NCBI RefSeq assembly: GCF_002056795.1
Contig: NZ_CP020104.1
Span: 310,001-374,000, forward strand
Source: Spirosoma aerolatum
Lineage (GTDB): Bacteria > Bacteroidota > Bacteroidia > Cytophagales > Spirosomataceae
Direction of reading: 5' to 3'
DNA: 64,000 nucleotides
The notes beneath the pieces are model-generated. The model was not told where the DNA came from and searched no databases. It saw nothing but the letters and a program-made list of their open reading frames with translations. Of this stretch, positions 28,736 to 37,791 are shown one piece after another; position 1 is the stretch's first letter, and the number at the start of each line of letters is the position of its first letter. Made by a program: the position numbers and the translations under genes.

Positions 28736-29290
28736 TTATTGAAGGCCAATACTTCCTTTGAATGAGGTCCATGAAAAGGTTTTAATATCATTGCGCGCCA
28801 CGTCGCCTGCTTGCTGAGCATCGATTGCGATGTCGACCATGCCCCCAAACAAATTGTAGATCCAGGGGACAGAGAGCTTTTTATCAATGGCTCCTTGTTG
28901 CTGAAGGAGCTCAACTAACTTGAACCAGTTGGCTTTGACGTCGTCATAAGCCCGTTCCTGGTTGTTGACCAGATCCGTGTACTGATTTCGCTTGAACAAT
29001 TTTTTGACAAACGAGTATTGAATCCCCACTTCCAAGGCGGCATAGAACATGTTTTCAATCTGGATGGCAGGTTGCTCACTACTTTGATAGGCCTGCGTCA
29101 TTTTGAGATTGCAAACTTTGAGCATGGTTTGTTTACATTCTTGGACTAATGTATTACGGTCGTTGAAATAGCGATGGACCGTTCGTCGGGTCACTCCGGC
29201 CACGGTAGCAATCTGTTCAATGGTGGCCGATTCATCTTGGTTAAGCGCGACAACTGCCGCTTCGATCAATTTTTCTCTCGTCACTCTCAT
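28736..29290 (-). CDS. TetR/AcrR family transcriptional regulator
   Basis: The N-terminal helix-turn-helix TREKLIEAAVVALNQ, then TIEQIATVAGVTRRTVHRYF, is typical of TetR proteins. The remaining 130 residues form the ligand-binding helices. The ATG at 29290 leaves the usual short segment before helix 1; a second in-frame ATG at 29317 would add nine residues. ATGTCACA at 29289 and TGTGACAT at 29321 form an inverted repeat around the two starts and may be the operator. It probably controls the hydrolase downstream. Confidence 0.85.
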   Translation of the reverse strand: MRVTREKLIEAAVVALNQDESATIEQIATVAGVTRRTVHRYFNDRNTLVQECKQTMLKVCNLKMTQAYQSSEQPAIQIENMFYAALEVGIQYSFVKKLFKRNQYTDLVNNQERAYDDVKANWFKLVELLQQQGAIDKKLSVPWIYNLFGGMVDIAIDAQQAGDVARNDIKTFSWTSFKGSIGLQ

Positions 29291-29438
29291 GTCACAAATG
29301 TAGTACAAATGACTCATGAATGTGACATTTATTGGTAATTGTAATGAAATAACCGCATCTTATATATTACGGCTAATAATTCTGATTCAATCTCGGTGAT
29401 GGGTGCAATTTCGGAATAACACCCGTCGACGCAACAAG

Positions 29439-29734
29439 TCAAAACCTGCCCGTTGCCCGTCTGTACCCTTGACGTTTGATCATCTTGAGTCGATTCATCT
29501 GCTCTTCGGTTTGATCCGGACAAAGCGCTTGCTCAACAGCCGCATAGTCTTGGCGTAATTCCCGCACAAAACCGATATAAGCTGGCACTTGCGCGACCTC
29601 TTCGCACCACTTGGCCAGACCCTCGCCGATTTCTTCCGCAGATGAAGCCGAAGGTGAACTGCTTCTCCGCAAATGGGCAAATCAGTTAGAGTGCGTTGGT
29701 AAAAGCTATGCACTCTATTAGTAGCATCTGGCAA
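29439..29734 (-). pseudogene. Internally deleted ISL3-family transposase remnant
   Basis: The upstream piece reads VHSFYQRTLTDLPICGEAVH, then LRLHLRK, matching the N-terminal region of ISL3 transposases (VHSRYxRTLxDLP). The downstream piece, in another frame, reads FVRELRQDYAAVEQAL and QTEEQMNRLKMIKRQGYRR, matching the C-terminal end (EGQxNRLKxIKRQMYGRA). About 1 kb of a normal transposase is missing between them. This is a dead element at the right side of the accessory stretch. The rest of 29318-30034 holds no other gene. Confidence 0.75.
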
Positions 29735-29948
29735 GCTGGACAGAGACCAACAGTCTGAGTGGCTATTAGGCTAATCGGAATTGCGTTTTCGCCGATAGGA
29801 TGCTCAATAAGTTAACAATGATCGGGCAAAATGGGTGACAGATCCATGCCCAAACTTGGGGAAATACCACGTTTTCACCGAGTTTGAATCAGAACCAGTT
29901 CAGCCCGATTGGCGGCCCTACTTACGGCCGTAATATACACATAACAAA

Positions 29949-29980
29949 AAACGAGTCGACCCGGTAGAGTCGACTCGTTT
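29949..29980 (-). terminator. Intrinsic terminator of the M16 peptidase gene
   Basis: There is a perfect 12-bp stem (AAACGAGTCGAC at 29949-29960 with GTCGACTCGTTT at 29969-29980) and an 8-nt loop. On the minus strand it is followed by a run of T (bases 29946-29948 and on), 55 nt after the peptidase stop codon. Confidence 0.8.
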
Positions 29981-30034
29981 AGGAGAAGTTAAAAAGTTGG
30001 TGCCGGGCCCAGCAGACGAGCCGCGACCATTGCC

Positions 30035-32851
30035 TTATTTCGAACTGACTTCGGGTAGCAGGACAACTTTAATCAGATTAGGCCCGAAGACTTTCTGAGC
30101 CATCGCTTTGGTCGATGCGACGCTCACGCCGTCGATGAGTGAAAGCCCTTTCATAATAAGTCGTGGGTCTTCGCCAAGCTCGTAAGACCGCGCCAGCGCT
30201 CCGATCCAGTAACGGTTCTCGCGCATCCGTACTTCCAGCTGACGGCGGCTCTCGGCTTTAAATTTAGCCAGGTCTTTCGGGTCGGGACCGTTTTGTTTTA
30301 TGCCCTCGATAATAGCCATTGCTTTTGTCGCTAACTCATCCACCCGCCCCGGGTTAGTGCCGTAACCAACCGAGAATTTGTACTGTTGGGCGGGTTGTTT
30401 TTGTGCTTCAGCCTGACTACCAATAAAATAGACACCGCTTTCCTTTTCCCGGATCTCTTCGATAAACTTGATGTTCAGAATTTCCTTGAGGGCTTCCAGG
30501 TTTACCCGATTCTCTGGCGTGTAGGGTAAATCTCCGGAGAAAACCAGTTGGGCCTGCGCTTTATCGGCAATACCCCGGTAGATGGTTTTAGTAATTTTAC
30601 CTTTCGGCGTGCGAATACCCAGGTCTTTATAAGCTTCCTTTTTGCCGGTTCCGGGCAAAGCCCCGAGGTATTTTTCGAGTAAAGGCGTAATGCTGTCGAC
30701 GGAGAAGTTACCCACAAAGAAGTAGGTAAAATCGGAGGCATTGCCAAAACGCTCGTTATAAATCTTCAACGACGGGTCAAGGCTGATTTTATCAATATCG
30801 CTCGATTTCAGCGGCATTCGGCGCGGATTGTAGCCGCCCAATACGGCCGAGAGAGTATCGTAAAAGACTTGCTGCGGTTCGGGAGTCGCTTCCTGCTGCA
30901 CCAACCCATCCCGTTCGTTGCCCAGATATCCTTTCACCACCTCGGGGTCACGGCGGGGTTGGGTCACGTAGGCATACAACAGTTGCAGGGCCGTGGGTAA
31001 ATCTTTCGGTGAGGTACTGCCCTGGAAACCCTCGCTCAATTCGCCGACGTACGGACTGACGCTGACTACCTTGCCCGTGAGGTACTTACGCAGTTGGTTC
31101 GATGAAAAACCCGCTACACCGCCCTGCATGGCCAGCATGTTTGAGAAGTCGGCATTGTAATAATCGCTCATCGGATACAGCGACGTACCACCAGGGCTGT
31201 AGGCTGAAATCAGAATTTCATCGTTCTTGAAATCGGTTGGTTTCAACACGACACGTAGGCCATTGCTCAGGGTCAGTTCTGTCACGCCGAGTTCGGCAAT
31301 GCTTTTTTTTGTGGCCACTTTCCCGCCCGTGGGGAGTTTAGCCAGCAGAGGAGCCGTTACCACCTCGTCGACATAAGCCGTTACGTCTTTACCTGCATTG
31401 TCGATCCAGCCCAGCAGCTGGGCTTCCGAGGGCATCGTGGTTTGATCCTTTTCCGGCCCCATTACAATAACCGCCCGGTTGTCTTTGGTAATGTATTGGG
31501 TGGCTACGTTGTTTACGTCTGTCAGCGTAATAGCCGGCAACGCCGTCTTTACAAAGTCGTAGTATGCATCGATACCCATCGAAGACGTTCCATTCACAAA
31601 ATTGTTTACGTATTCGAAAGCCAACTGCTGCGAGTTTGTTTTATCCTTCTCCTTGAAGCGTTTTTCGGTTGAGGTCAGCAACTGCTGCTTGGCCCGGTCG
31701 AGTTCGGTGGCCGTAAAACCAAACTTTTGCACGCGGGCATTCTCATCGAGCACAGCCTTAAGTCCCTTCTCCAAAGCCCCGGTTTTGGCTACGACGAAAC
31801 TCTGAAAGGCATCGTACTTGCCCAGAAAACCGCCCATATTGCTGAAGGCAAACTGAAATGGCGGGTCGGCCGTTTTGGTCATATCCTGCAAGCGGTTTTG
31901 CAGCATAGAATTGAACAGAGTGCGCGCTACCAACTGACGGGTGTCGGCCAGGGTTTTCTCGATTAATTTCGGATGCTTGTACAGGGTCTGGATAATGGTA
32001 TTCGGCTGCTCCTCGTCGGTCACAATGGACACTTTCGTATCGCTGTGAGCGGGAATCTCGTAATCAGGCCGGGGTTTGGCTCCAGCGGCAGCCGGAATAG
32101 CCCCGAACTGCTCTTTGATGATTTTCTCCACAGCCGCCACGTCAAAATCGCCCACGGCAATAATAGCCTCTAAGTCCGGACGATACCAGGTTTTGTAAAA
32201 AGTGCGAATGGTTTCGGGTTTGAAGTTTTTCAGGATGTCTTCGGTGCCGATGATGTTGCGTTTGCCATATTGCGATCCATTCATAATGATTGGGAAGTAC
32301 TTATCGCGCATCCGTTGCTGAGCGCCTTTGCCCCCCCGGAGTTCTTCCAGAATAACGCCCCGCTCCTTGTTGATTTCGTCTTCTTCCATCAACTGGTTGT
32401 GGGCCCAGTCTTCCAGTACGTCGAAGGCCCGCCGAAAAATGGCCGCTGAGTCGGTCGGCACGGGCAGCATATAGATCGTCTGGTCGAAGCTGGTAAAGGC
32501 GTTCAGATCGTCGCCAAACTTAATCCCGTTGGCCTGCAGGAAACTGACCAGTTCGTTTTTGGGAAATTTTTTGGTGCCATTAAACGCCATGTGTTCGGTA
32601 AAGTGGGCCAGCCCATTCTCGTCATCCGTTTCCAGCACGGAACCAACCCGGGTCGCCAGCAACAACTGAGCCCGGTTTTTGGGTTCGCTGTTCTTGCGGA
32701 TGTAATAGGTCATGCCATTGGGCAGAGTACCTTTTTTGGTGTTGGGGTCGAAGGGTACTGGTTTCGATAAGTCGGTTTGAGCCAGCGTGCTATAGCCCGT
32801 CAGGAGCGTGAGGCAAGCCAATAGCCAGGAAAATAGACTGCTTTTGTTCAT
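30035..32851 (-). CDS. Secreted M16 family zinc peptidase (pitrilysin type)
   Basis: This 938-residue protein has a signal peptide (ending near STLAQ) and two tandem M16 halves. The first half carries the inverted zinc motif HFTEH in GLAHFTEHMAFNG and the third ligand Glu in NKERGVILEELRGG. The second half (from about residue 510, VTELTLSNGLRVVLKP) lacks the motif, as normal for the non-catalytic half. It degrades peptides in the periplasm. The gene ends at an intrinsic terminator. Confidence 0.93.
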   Translation of the reverse strand: MNKSSLFSWLLACLTLLTGYSTLAQTDLSKPVPFDPNTKKGTLPNGMTYYIRKNSEPKNRAQLLLATRVGSVLETDDENGLAHFTEHMAFNGTKKFPKNELVSFLQANGIKFGDDLNAFTSFDQTIYMLPVPTDSAAIFRRAFDVLEDWAHNQLMEEDEINKERGVILEELRGGKGAQQRMRDKYFPIIMNGSQYGKRNIIGTEDILKNFKPETIRTFYKTWYRPDLEAIIAVGDFDVAAVEKIIKEQFGAIPAAAGAKPRPDYEIPAHSDTKVSIVTDEEQPNTIIQTLYKHPKLIEKTLADTRQLVARTLFNSMLQNRLQDMTKTADPPFQFAFSNMGGFLGKYDAFQSFVVAKTGALEKGLKAVLDENARVQKFGFTATELDRAKQQLLTSTEKRFKEKDKTNSQQLAFEYVNNFVNGTSSMGIDAYYDFVKTALPAITLTDVNNVATQYITKDNRAVIVMGPEKDQTTMPSEAQLLGWIDNAGKDVTAYVDEVVTAPLLAKLPTGGKVATKKSIAELGVTELTLSNGLRVVLKPTDFKNDEILISAYSPGGTSLYPMSDYYNADFSNMLAMQGGVAGFSSNQLRKYLTGKVVSVSPYVGELSEGFQGSTSPKDLPTALQLLYAYVTQPRRDPEVVKGYLGNERDGLVQQEATPEPQQVFYDTLSAVLGGYNPRRMPLKSSDIDKISLDPSLKIYNERFGNASDFTYFFVGNFSVDSITPLLEKYLGALPGTGKKEAYKDLGIRTPKGKITKTIYRGIADKAQAQLVFSGDLPYTPENRVNLEALKEILNIKFIEEIREKESGVYFIGSQAEAQKQPAQQYKFSVGYGTNPGRVDELATKAMAIIEGIKQNGPDPKDLAKFKAESRRQLEVRMRENRYWIGALARSYELGEDPRLIMKGLSLIDGVSVASTKAMAQKVFGPNLIKVVLLPEVSSK

Positions 32852-32929
32852 GATAGCAAAGAGCGGTTTTAAGTGGACAAAAAAACTATAAAGAGATTAG
32901 TTTACCTGTTTGGGGAAATCGTAAATACG

Positions 32930-33883
32930 CTACTTGTTAGCTGCTCGCACAGCCGGCCTGGGAGCGGCAGGCCCCGGATCCATTTTAGAAATATCTACCC
33001 GGTAGGCAACGCTTTTCGGGGTAGGAAAATCGTCCGGGACCTTCTGTGTTACCTTACCCGTTGCGGCCCATTCGGTGCCGCGCTGAAGCAGAACGACGTA
33101 GTCGACCGAACTCATGGCAGCGACATCGTGGCCGGGGGCGTAGTGAAAGATCCTTCCTTTTCCGTAATTGAGCACCATCAACTGTGGCTCATCGTACCCC
33201 GTTCCTCTGTTGGCCGGATCAGAGTACGCGGTAACCAGAACCGTCATGTTATTGCCCGGACCCCGAAGTTGCGCGTATAACTCATCCGACTGATGCATCC
33301 AGATGGGCGGTAATCCTTTGGTGATGGGATGATTTGGGTCAACTACCTTCATCGGGAAGGGAATCCGGTTTCCATGACTACCGGCATTACCGGGTTTGGG
33401 GTCCGACACCAATTTGTTGTCTTTATAATACCAATAGGGCCCGCTTGCTTCATTCCGGTTTCGCCAGCCGCCCACGCCAATCATGGTATTATATTCTTTC
33501 CATTCCGGAAATGAATTGTTGGCCGCATGAATCACTACGAGACCACCGCCATTAGTCATGTATTGCTCAAACGATTTTTTCAACGCATCACCCCACCGGC
33601 CAGCCGGTACATCGTAGTTTAACACAATGACCTGGTAATCCGAAAATTTCGGCATAAAAGAACCCATCGCGCTGTCCTGAGGAGGAGCAGTCACTACGTC
33701 AACGCTAAATTTACCGGGTTCATCGAGGATTTTTTTTAACACGGGCGAGGTCAGATCCCAACGATGGTACGGGTTCATCTCACCATCGAGAAGCATAACC
33801 CGGATCGGAGGTTGCGCGCTGAGGGAGATCGCAACAAGGCTGACCGCGCAAAGGGTGAATAATAAACGTTTCATGAGTTTCAT
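32930..33883 (-). CDS. Secreted ThuA domain protein
   Basis: This 317-residue protein has a signal peptide (MKLMKRLLFTLCAVSLVAIS, cleaved before QPP) and a ThuA/trehalose-utilisation-like glutamine-amidotransferase fold. Segments such as YQVIVLNYD, GGGLVVIHAANNSFPEW and GKGRIFHYAPGHD are typical. Bacteroidota carry many such proteins in sugar metabolism; the reaction is not established. The ATG at 33883 is used; 33874 is also possible, and 33919 is less likely because it would bury the signal. Confidence 0.85.
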   Translation of the reverse strand: MKLMKRLLFTLCAVSLVAISLSAQPPIRVMLLDGEMNPYHRWDLTSPVLKKILDEPGKFSVDVVTAPPQDSAMGSFMPKFSDYQVIVLNYDVPAGRWGDALKKSFEQYMTNGGGLVVIHAANNSFPEWKEYNTMIGVGGWRNRNEASGPYWYYKDNKLVSDPKPGNAGSHGNRIPFPMKVVDPNHPITKGLPPIWMHQSDELYAQLRGPGNNMTVLVTAYSDPANRGTGYDEPQLMVLNYGKGRIFHYAPGHDVAAMSSVDYVVLLQRGTEWAATGKVTQKVPDDFPTPKSVAYRVDISKMDPGPAAPRPAVRAANK

Positions 33884-33974
33884 GATTTGATAAGTGCCAA
33901 AACAATAGAGTAAAAACAATTTGGATAGGGCCTGAAGGAGTCAAGCCAGACTGATTTAATAGACGTTTGATTTG

Positions 33975-34496
33975 TTAAGCTATCAATTCTTTATAAAGTA
34001 AACTTGGTTGAATTCCTGTATTTCGCTGGTATTTTCCGGAAGTATATTGCTCAAATTCTCCTTCCAGCGCGTGATAATAAATCTGACAAATCTCAATACC
34101 CGAATAGATTTTTATCGGCTGCACGCAATACATTTCGAGTGTCCAGTACCCTTCAAAACCCACATCGCCGAAACCTGCTGTTACATGCACAAATAGCCCA
34201 AGCCGCCCCACCGACGATCGACCTTCCAGCATCGGTACGTAACGATGGGTTTTCGTATACTCGATGGTACGAGCCAGGTAAAGCCGGTCGGGACGGAGCA
34301 CCAAACCCTCTTCCGGAATGGTTATTTTGCTCACCGGGTTGTTACGTTTCATGTCGAGCAGTGTGTCATCATAAACCAGTAATTCGTGATGAAGCCTGAG
34401 ATTGTAGCTATTTGGGTTGAGTTGCGCTTCGGAAAAAGGTTCGATTGAGAGATCGGTACCGAGTTTGTTTTTGATTTCAATGCCTGACAATATCAT
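33975..34496 (-). CDS. dcd: dCTP deaminase
   Basis: This trimeric dUTPase-fold enzyme (173 residues) deaminates dCTP to dUTP for thymidylate synthesis. The signature GRSSVGRLGLFVHVTAGFGD and the catalytic Glu in GYWTLEMY are present. Family members need no zinc, unlike dCMP and cytidine deaminases. It is the last gene of the array that includes cysS, thrS, hisI and folE, 93 nt after cysS. Membership in a zinc-sparing regulon is possible but not proven. Confidence 0.9.
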   Translation of the reverse strand: MILSGIEIKNKLGTDLSIEPFSEAQLNPNSYNLRLHHELLVYDDTLLDMKRNNPVSKITIPEEGLVLRPDRLYLARTIEYTKTHRYVPMLEGRSSVGRLGLFVHVTAGFGDVGFEGYWTLEMYCVQPIKIYSGIEICQIYYHALEGEFEQYTSGKYQRNTGIQPSLLYKELIA

Positions 34497-34589
34497 TCCT
34501 GCAAATCAGTTGTGTTAAACCTGGTTTTCGTTGAGCCGCATCACCACGAAGGTTACCCGACAAACGGGTTTCTTCAGCATCGTTATTCG

Positions 34590-36089
34590 TTATTTCGCGA
34601 CGAACTCATAGGCCGTACTTGTCTTATCATCATTGACCTGTATGCCAATGGAGGCCAGTTGTTCACGAATCTGATCCGACAACGCAAAGTTTTTCTGGGT
34701 ACGTGCCTGCTGTCTTAGGTTTGTCAGGATAGCCAGCACGTCGGGTAATCGGGTGTCTTCCGAATCTGTTTCAGGGCTGATGCCCAGCACATCGATCAAA
34801 AAAACCCGGTAGGTCGTTTGAAGCGTGTTCAACGTCTGCTGATAAATTCCGCCCTGACGTTGGGTCAGTTGGTGGGCCAACCGCAGGAGGTCAAACAGAC
34901 CCGCGATGGTTTCTGCGGTGTTGAAATCATCGCCCATCGTCTGGTAGCATCGTTCGCAGGCACGTAGTAGTTGCGCCGATAGCTCGGTGTCGATGACCGT
35001 TGACTCATCTATCTGTAACCCTTCGATCAGTTTTAACCCCTTCTGCAACCGCCCACACGCTACTTCTGCGGCCTTGAGTGCCTGATTCGAGAAATCAATG
35101 GTGCTGCCATAATGCGCCTGCAACATCACAAAGCGCACCGTCATGGGGTTGTAAGCCTTCTCCAGTAAGGGATGGTCGCCACTAAACATCTGGCCAAGCG
35201 AAATGAAATTTCCTTTCGATTTCGCCATTTTCTGTCCATCGAGCGTCACCATATTGTTGTGCATCCAGTAACGGACCGGGGCGCGGCCAAAGGCAGCATG
35301 GCACTGCGCAATTTCGGCTTCATGATGCGGAAACTTGAGGTCCATTCCCCCGCCATGAATATCAAATGGCAGCCCCAGGTATTTGATACTCATCGCTGAG
35401 CATTCGATATGCCAACCTGGGAAACCGGTTCCCCAGGGCGAACGCCATTTCATGATGTGGCCTGCTTCCGCTTTTTTCCAGAGCGCAAAATCAGCCGGAT
35501 GTTTCTTCTGTTCCTGCCCGTCCAGTTCGCGGCTTCCGGCCAGCAGATCGTCCAGGACACGGCCAGACAGTTGCCCGTAGGGGTACGTTGTTGCATAACC
35601 AGGCACGTCGAAGTAAACCGAGCCATCTGTTTCGTAGGCAAACCCATTCGCCAGGATTTGCCCGATCATCTCAATCTGCTCAACGATATGGCCGGATGCG
35701 GTAGGCTCAATGGATGGAGGCAATACGTTGAGCTTAGCCATCATGCTGCGGTACAGGTTGGTATAGTGCTGGGCCACTTCCATGGGCTCAAGCTGTTCGA
35801 GCCGCGCTTTTTTGGCAATCTTGTCTTCACCCTGCCCATTCAGTTCATCTTCCAGATGGCCCACGTCGGTAATATTCCGAACGTAACGTACCTGATAGCC
35901 CAGGAACCTGAAATATCTGTATAGGATATCAAACGAAATTGCTGATCGCGCATGGCCCAGATGCGGCTCACCATAAACAGTGGGGCCACATACATACATG
36001 CCCACTTTCCCCTCGACCAACGGCACAAACAGTTCTTTTTGCCCGGAAAGCGAATTTTTCAGATAAATGTCAGGGCTTGAAAATCCCAT
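34590..36089 (-). CDS. cysS: Cysteinyl-tRNA synthetase
   Basis: This 499-residue class I synthetase shows the HIGH-type motif GEPHLGHARS and the KMSKS-type KMAKSKGNF. Zinc ligands of the family are kept: Cys in YVCGPTVYG, Cys in GWHIECSAM, and His and Glu in FPHHEAEIAQ. The C-terminal helical DALR-type domain ends in KNFALSDQIREQLASIGIQV. It starts 1 nt after the stop codon of the unrecognised upstream gene, so they are surely co-transcribed. Whether a second cysS exists elsewhere in the genome is unknown. Confidence 0.96.
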   Translation of the reverse strand: MGFSSPDIYLKNSLSGQKELFVPLVEGKVGMYVCGPTVYGEPHLGHARSAISFDILYRYFRFLGYQVRYVRNITDVGHLEDELNGQGEDKIAKKARLEQLEPMEVAQHYTNLYRSMMAKLNVLPPSIEPTASGHIVEQIEMIGQILANGFAYETDGSVYFDVPGYATTYPYGQLSGRVLDDLLAGSRELDGQEQKKHPADFALWKKAEAGHIMKWRSPWGTGFPGWHIECSAMSIKYLGLPFDIHGGGMDLKFPHHEAEIAQCHAAFGRAPVRYWMHNNMVTLDGQKMAKSKGNFISLGQMFSGDHPLLEKAYNPMTVRFVMLQAHYGSTIDFSNQALKAAEVACGRLQKGLKLIEGLQIDESTVIDTELSAQLLRACERCYQTMGDDFNTAETIAGLFDLLRLAHQLTQRQGGIYQQTLNTLQTTYRVFLIDVLGISPETDSEDTRLPDVLAILTNLRQQARTQKNFALSDQIREQLASIGIQVNDDKTSTAYEFVAK

Positions 36090-36090
36090 A

Positions 36091-36891
36091 TCAGAGTTCT
36101 TTGAATGCTTTGGAATTTAAGATTGAAGTAGGGTTAATGGCTTCCAGATCTGAAACGTTGTACACCGTGAAGCTTCTGATATCCACATAATCGTGATACC
36201 CAGGACTGGTGTTGATGATGATACCACCCAGCAGGAATATTCGATTACAGGCAAACTCCTGTTTTGACATACGTACCAGGCGGTTGATCTGCTTATGGAT
36301 TTTGAAATAAGCCTTTTCGGTAATTTCCTTTTTGGGATCCTCAGCATTTACGATTTCATGCTTAAAAGGCATCAGGGTATTTTCTAAAAGCATTTGTTGG
36401 TAGTCGTAGTCAACAACATGTGGGACATAGACCTCTTCTGTTTGTTGCATACGCTCCAGGGCAAGCATTAAGGCACCGCAGCTATTGCTTAATTTTGACT
36501 GGCCGGGGCGTATCATTCTTCCCAGTTCCCCTGAATCAGTAATGCCAATGTGCGGACCGTAAAAGATGAACGCATCTCCGTCGTCTGGGATGTGGTGGGC
36601 AAAAGCAACCATGCCCGTAAAGCCTGAGAACGGGAAACCGCCTAAGCCGCCCATTGAAAAAGGCCGACTCAACACCTTCCTGAAATCAGTTGACACATTA
36701 ATGTCATCCGAACAAAGCGAGGTGGCAAAAAGCATTTTCGTTAAGTCGGATTTATACTCATCAGCCAGAAAGCCCAAATATTTCTGAGTGACAGATTCCC
36801 CGGTAGCCGCATTGGGGTAAGCCGCTTGTACTAAACGTTCGATGGGGACTCCCCCTTCTTGTAAAGCCCCTATTTCCTTTTCCAGTAGCAT
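36091..36891 (-). CDS. Conserved protein of unrecognised family
   Basis: I do not recognise this 266-residue soluble protein. It has a striking central block: FSMGGLGGFPFSGFTGMVAF, then AHHIPDDGD, then YGPHIGITDSGELGRMIRPG, then LSNSCGALMLALERM. The HH, H and C residues in this block could bind metal or act in catalysis. The C-terminal part contains a long amphipathic stretch and FLLGGIIINTSPG. It has no signal peptide or membrane helix. It is co-directional with cysS (1-nt gap) and FolE in the zinc-enzyme array, which suggests a metal- or cofactor-related role. Confidence 0.6.
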   Translation of the reverse strand: MLLEKEIGALQEGGVPIERLVQAAYPNAATGESVTQKYLGFLADEYKSDLTKMLFATSLCSDDINVSTDFRKVLSRPFSMGGLGGFPFSGFTGMVAFAHHIPDDGDAFIFYGPHIGITDSGELGRMIRPGQSKLSNSCGALMLALERMQQTEEVYVPHVVDYDYQQMLLENTLMPFKHEIVNAEDPKKEITEKAYFKIHKQINRLVRMSKQEFACNRIFLLGGIIINTSPGYHDYVDIRSFTVYNVSDLEAINPTSILNSKAFKEL

Positions 36892-36992
36892 ATAACGTCA
36901 AATGTTAAGGTTTAAGCGGTCGTGATCTTCCTACTCTCAGAAAATACGGCTCATCAGGATGCTATATTCAGCTCAGCTATTTATATCCCAGG

Positions 36993-37012
36993 CTGACAGA
37001 CTATTCTGTCAG
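36993..37012. repeat. Short palindromic hairpin upstream of the cysS operon
   Basis: CTGACAGA (36993-37000) and TCTGTCAG (37005-37012) are perfect arms around CTAT, in the 190-nt gap between folE and the unrecognised gene. There is no T-run on either side. It may be an operator or an mRNA hairpin for the downstream genes. Confidence 0.4.
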
Positions 37013-37082
37013 ATACGTTATGGTGAAGAAACGAATACATCGTGATTGTTCCTAACCACTCTTCAAGAACGCCAGAGTCTTT

Positions 37083-37772
37083 TTACAGGAGTCCGTAGAA
37101 CTCATTCCGTAAGTCAATGTCGTTGAATCGACCGCCATATTCCAGCGTAGTGGTTTTACTGGTTTTGTCGTTCACACCTCTTGTCGACACGCAAAGGTGT
37201 TCCGCTTCTATCACCACAATGACATCATCGGTTTGCAGGGCCTCTTTAAGCTCATTGAATATTTGTAACGTCATGCGCTCCTGGACCTGCGGTCTTTTGC
37301 CGTAGTACTCTACCACGCGGTTGATCTTGGATAAACCAATCACCATCCCCGACGAAATATAGCCTATATGCGCTTTGCCTATAATGGGCAGAAAATGATG
37401 CTCACAGGCCGACGAGAATGTAATATCCTTTTCTACCAGCATTTTGCTGTATTGGTATTTATTCTCAAAAACCGAAAGTGATGGCTTGTTCTTTGGATTT
37501 AACCCCTGGAAAATTTCTTTGACATACATCTTCGCCACGCGGTAAGGCGTGCCACGAAGACTGTCGTCAGTCAGATCAAGTCCCAGTTCTTCCATGATGC
37601 CCCCAAAGAGTTTTTCGATGGCAGCTATTTTTTCCTCATCGGATTTCACGAAAGCGTCTTTTCTTAACGGGGTGTCTGCGGAAGTCATTACGTGGTGATC
37701 CCCGTTAAGGTCATACTGGCTTCTTTCCAGAAGTTGTTCGTCTATTACCATGCTATTTGAATGGGTTGTCAT
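37083..37772 (-). CDS. folE: GTP cyclohydrolase I
   Basis: This zinc enzyme (229 residues) forms dihydroneopterin triphosphate, the first step of folate and pterin synthesis. Zinc ligands are visible in SACEHHFLP and in AEHLCVSTRGV. The rest, such as GLSKINRVVEYYGKRPQVQE, is typical. The ATG at 37772 removes an overlap with the DsrE gene; upstream in-frame codons at 37838 are less likely. The N-terminal 50 residues are poorly conserved. Placed beside a Fur/Zur-type regulator, it may be a reserve copy. Confidence 0.94.
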   Translation of the reverse strand: MTTHSNSMVIDEQLLERSQYDLNGDHHVMTSADTPLRKDAFVKSDEEKIAAIEKLFGGIMEELGLDLTDDSLRGTPYRVAKMYVKEIFQGLNPKNKPSLSVFENKYQYSKMLVEKDITFSSACEHHFLPIIGKAHIGYISSGMVIGLSKINRVVEYYGKRPQVQERMTLQIFNELKEALQTDDVIVVIEAEHLCVSTRGVNDKTSKTTTLEYGGRFNDIDLRNEFYGLL

Positions 37773-37791
37773 GTACGGTTTCAGCACTTTT

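Noticed and set aside
29329..29523. A 64-codon minus-strand frame near the TetR gene
   Set aside because: It is another frame of the decayed ISL3 transposase and does not look like a separate protein.
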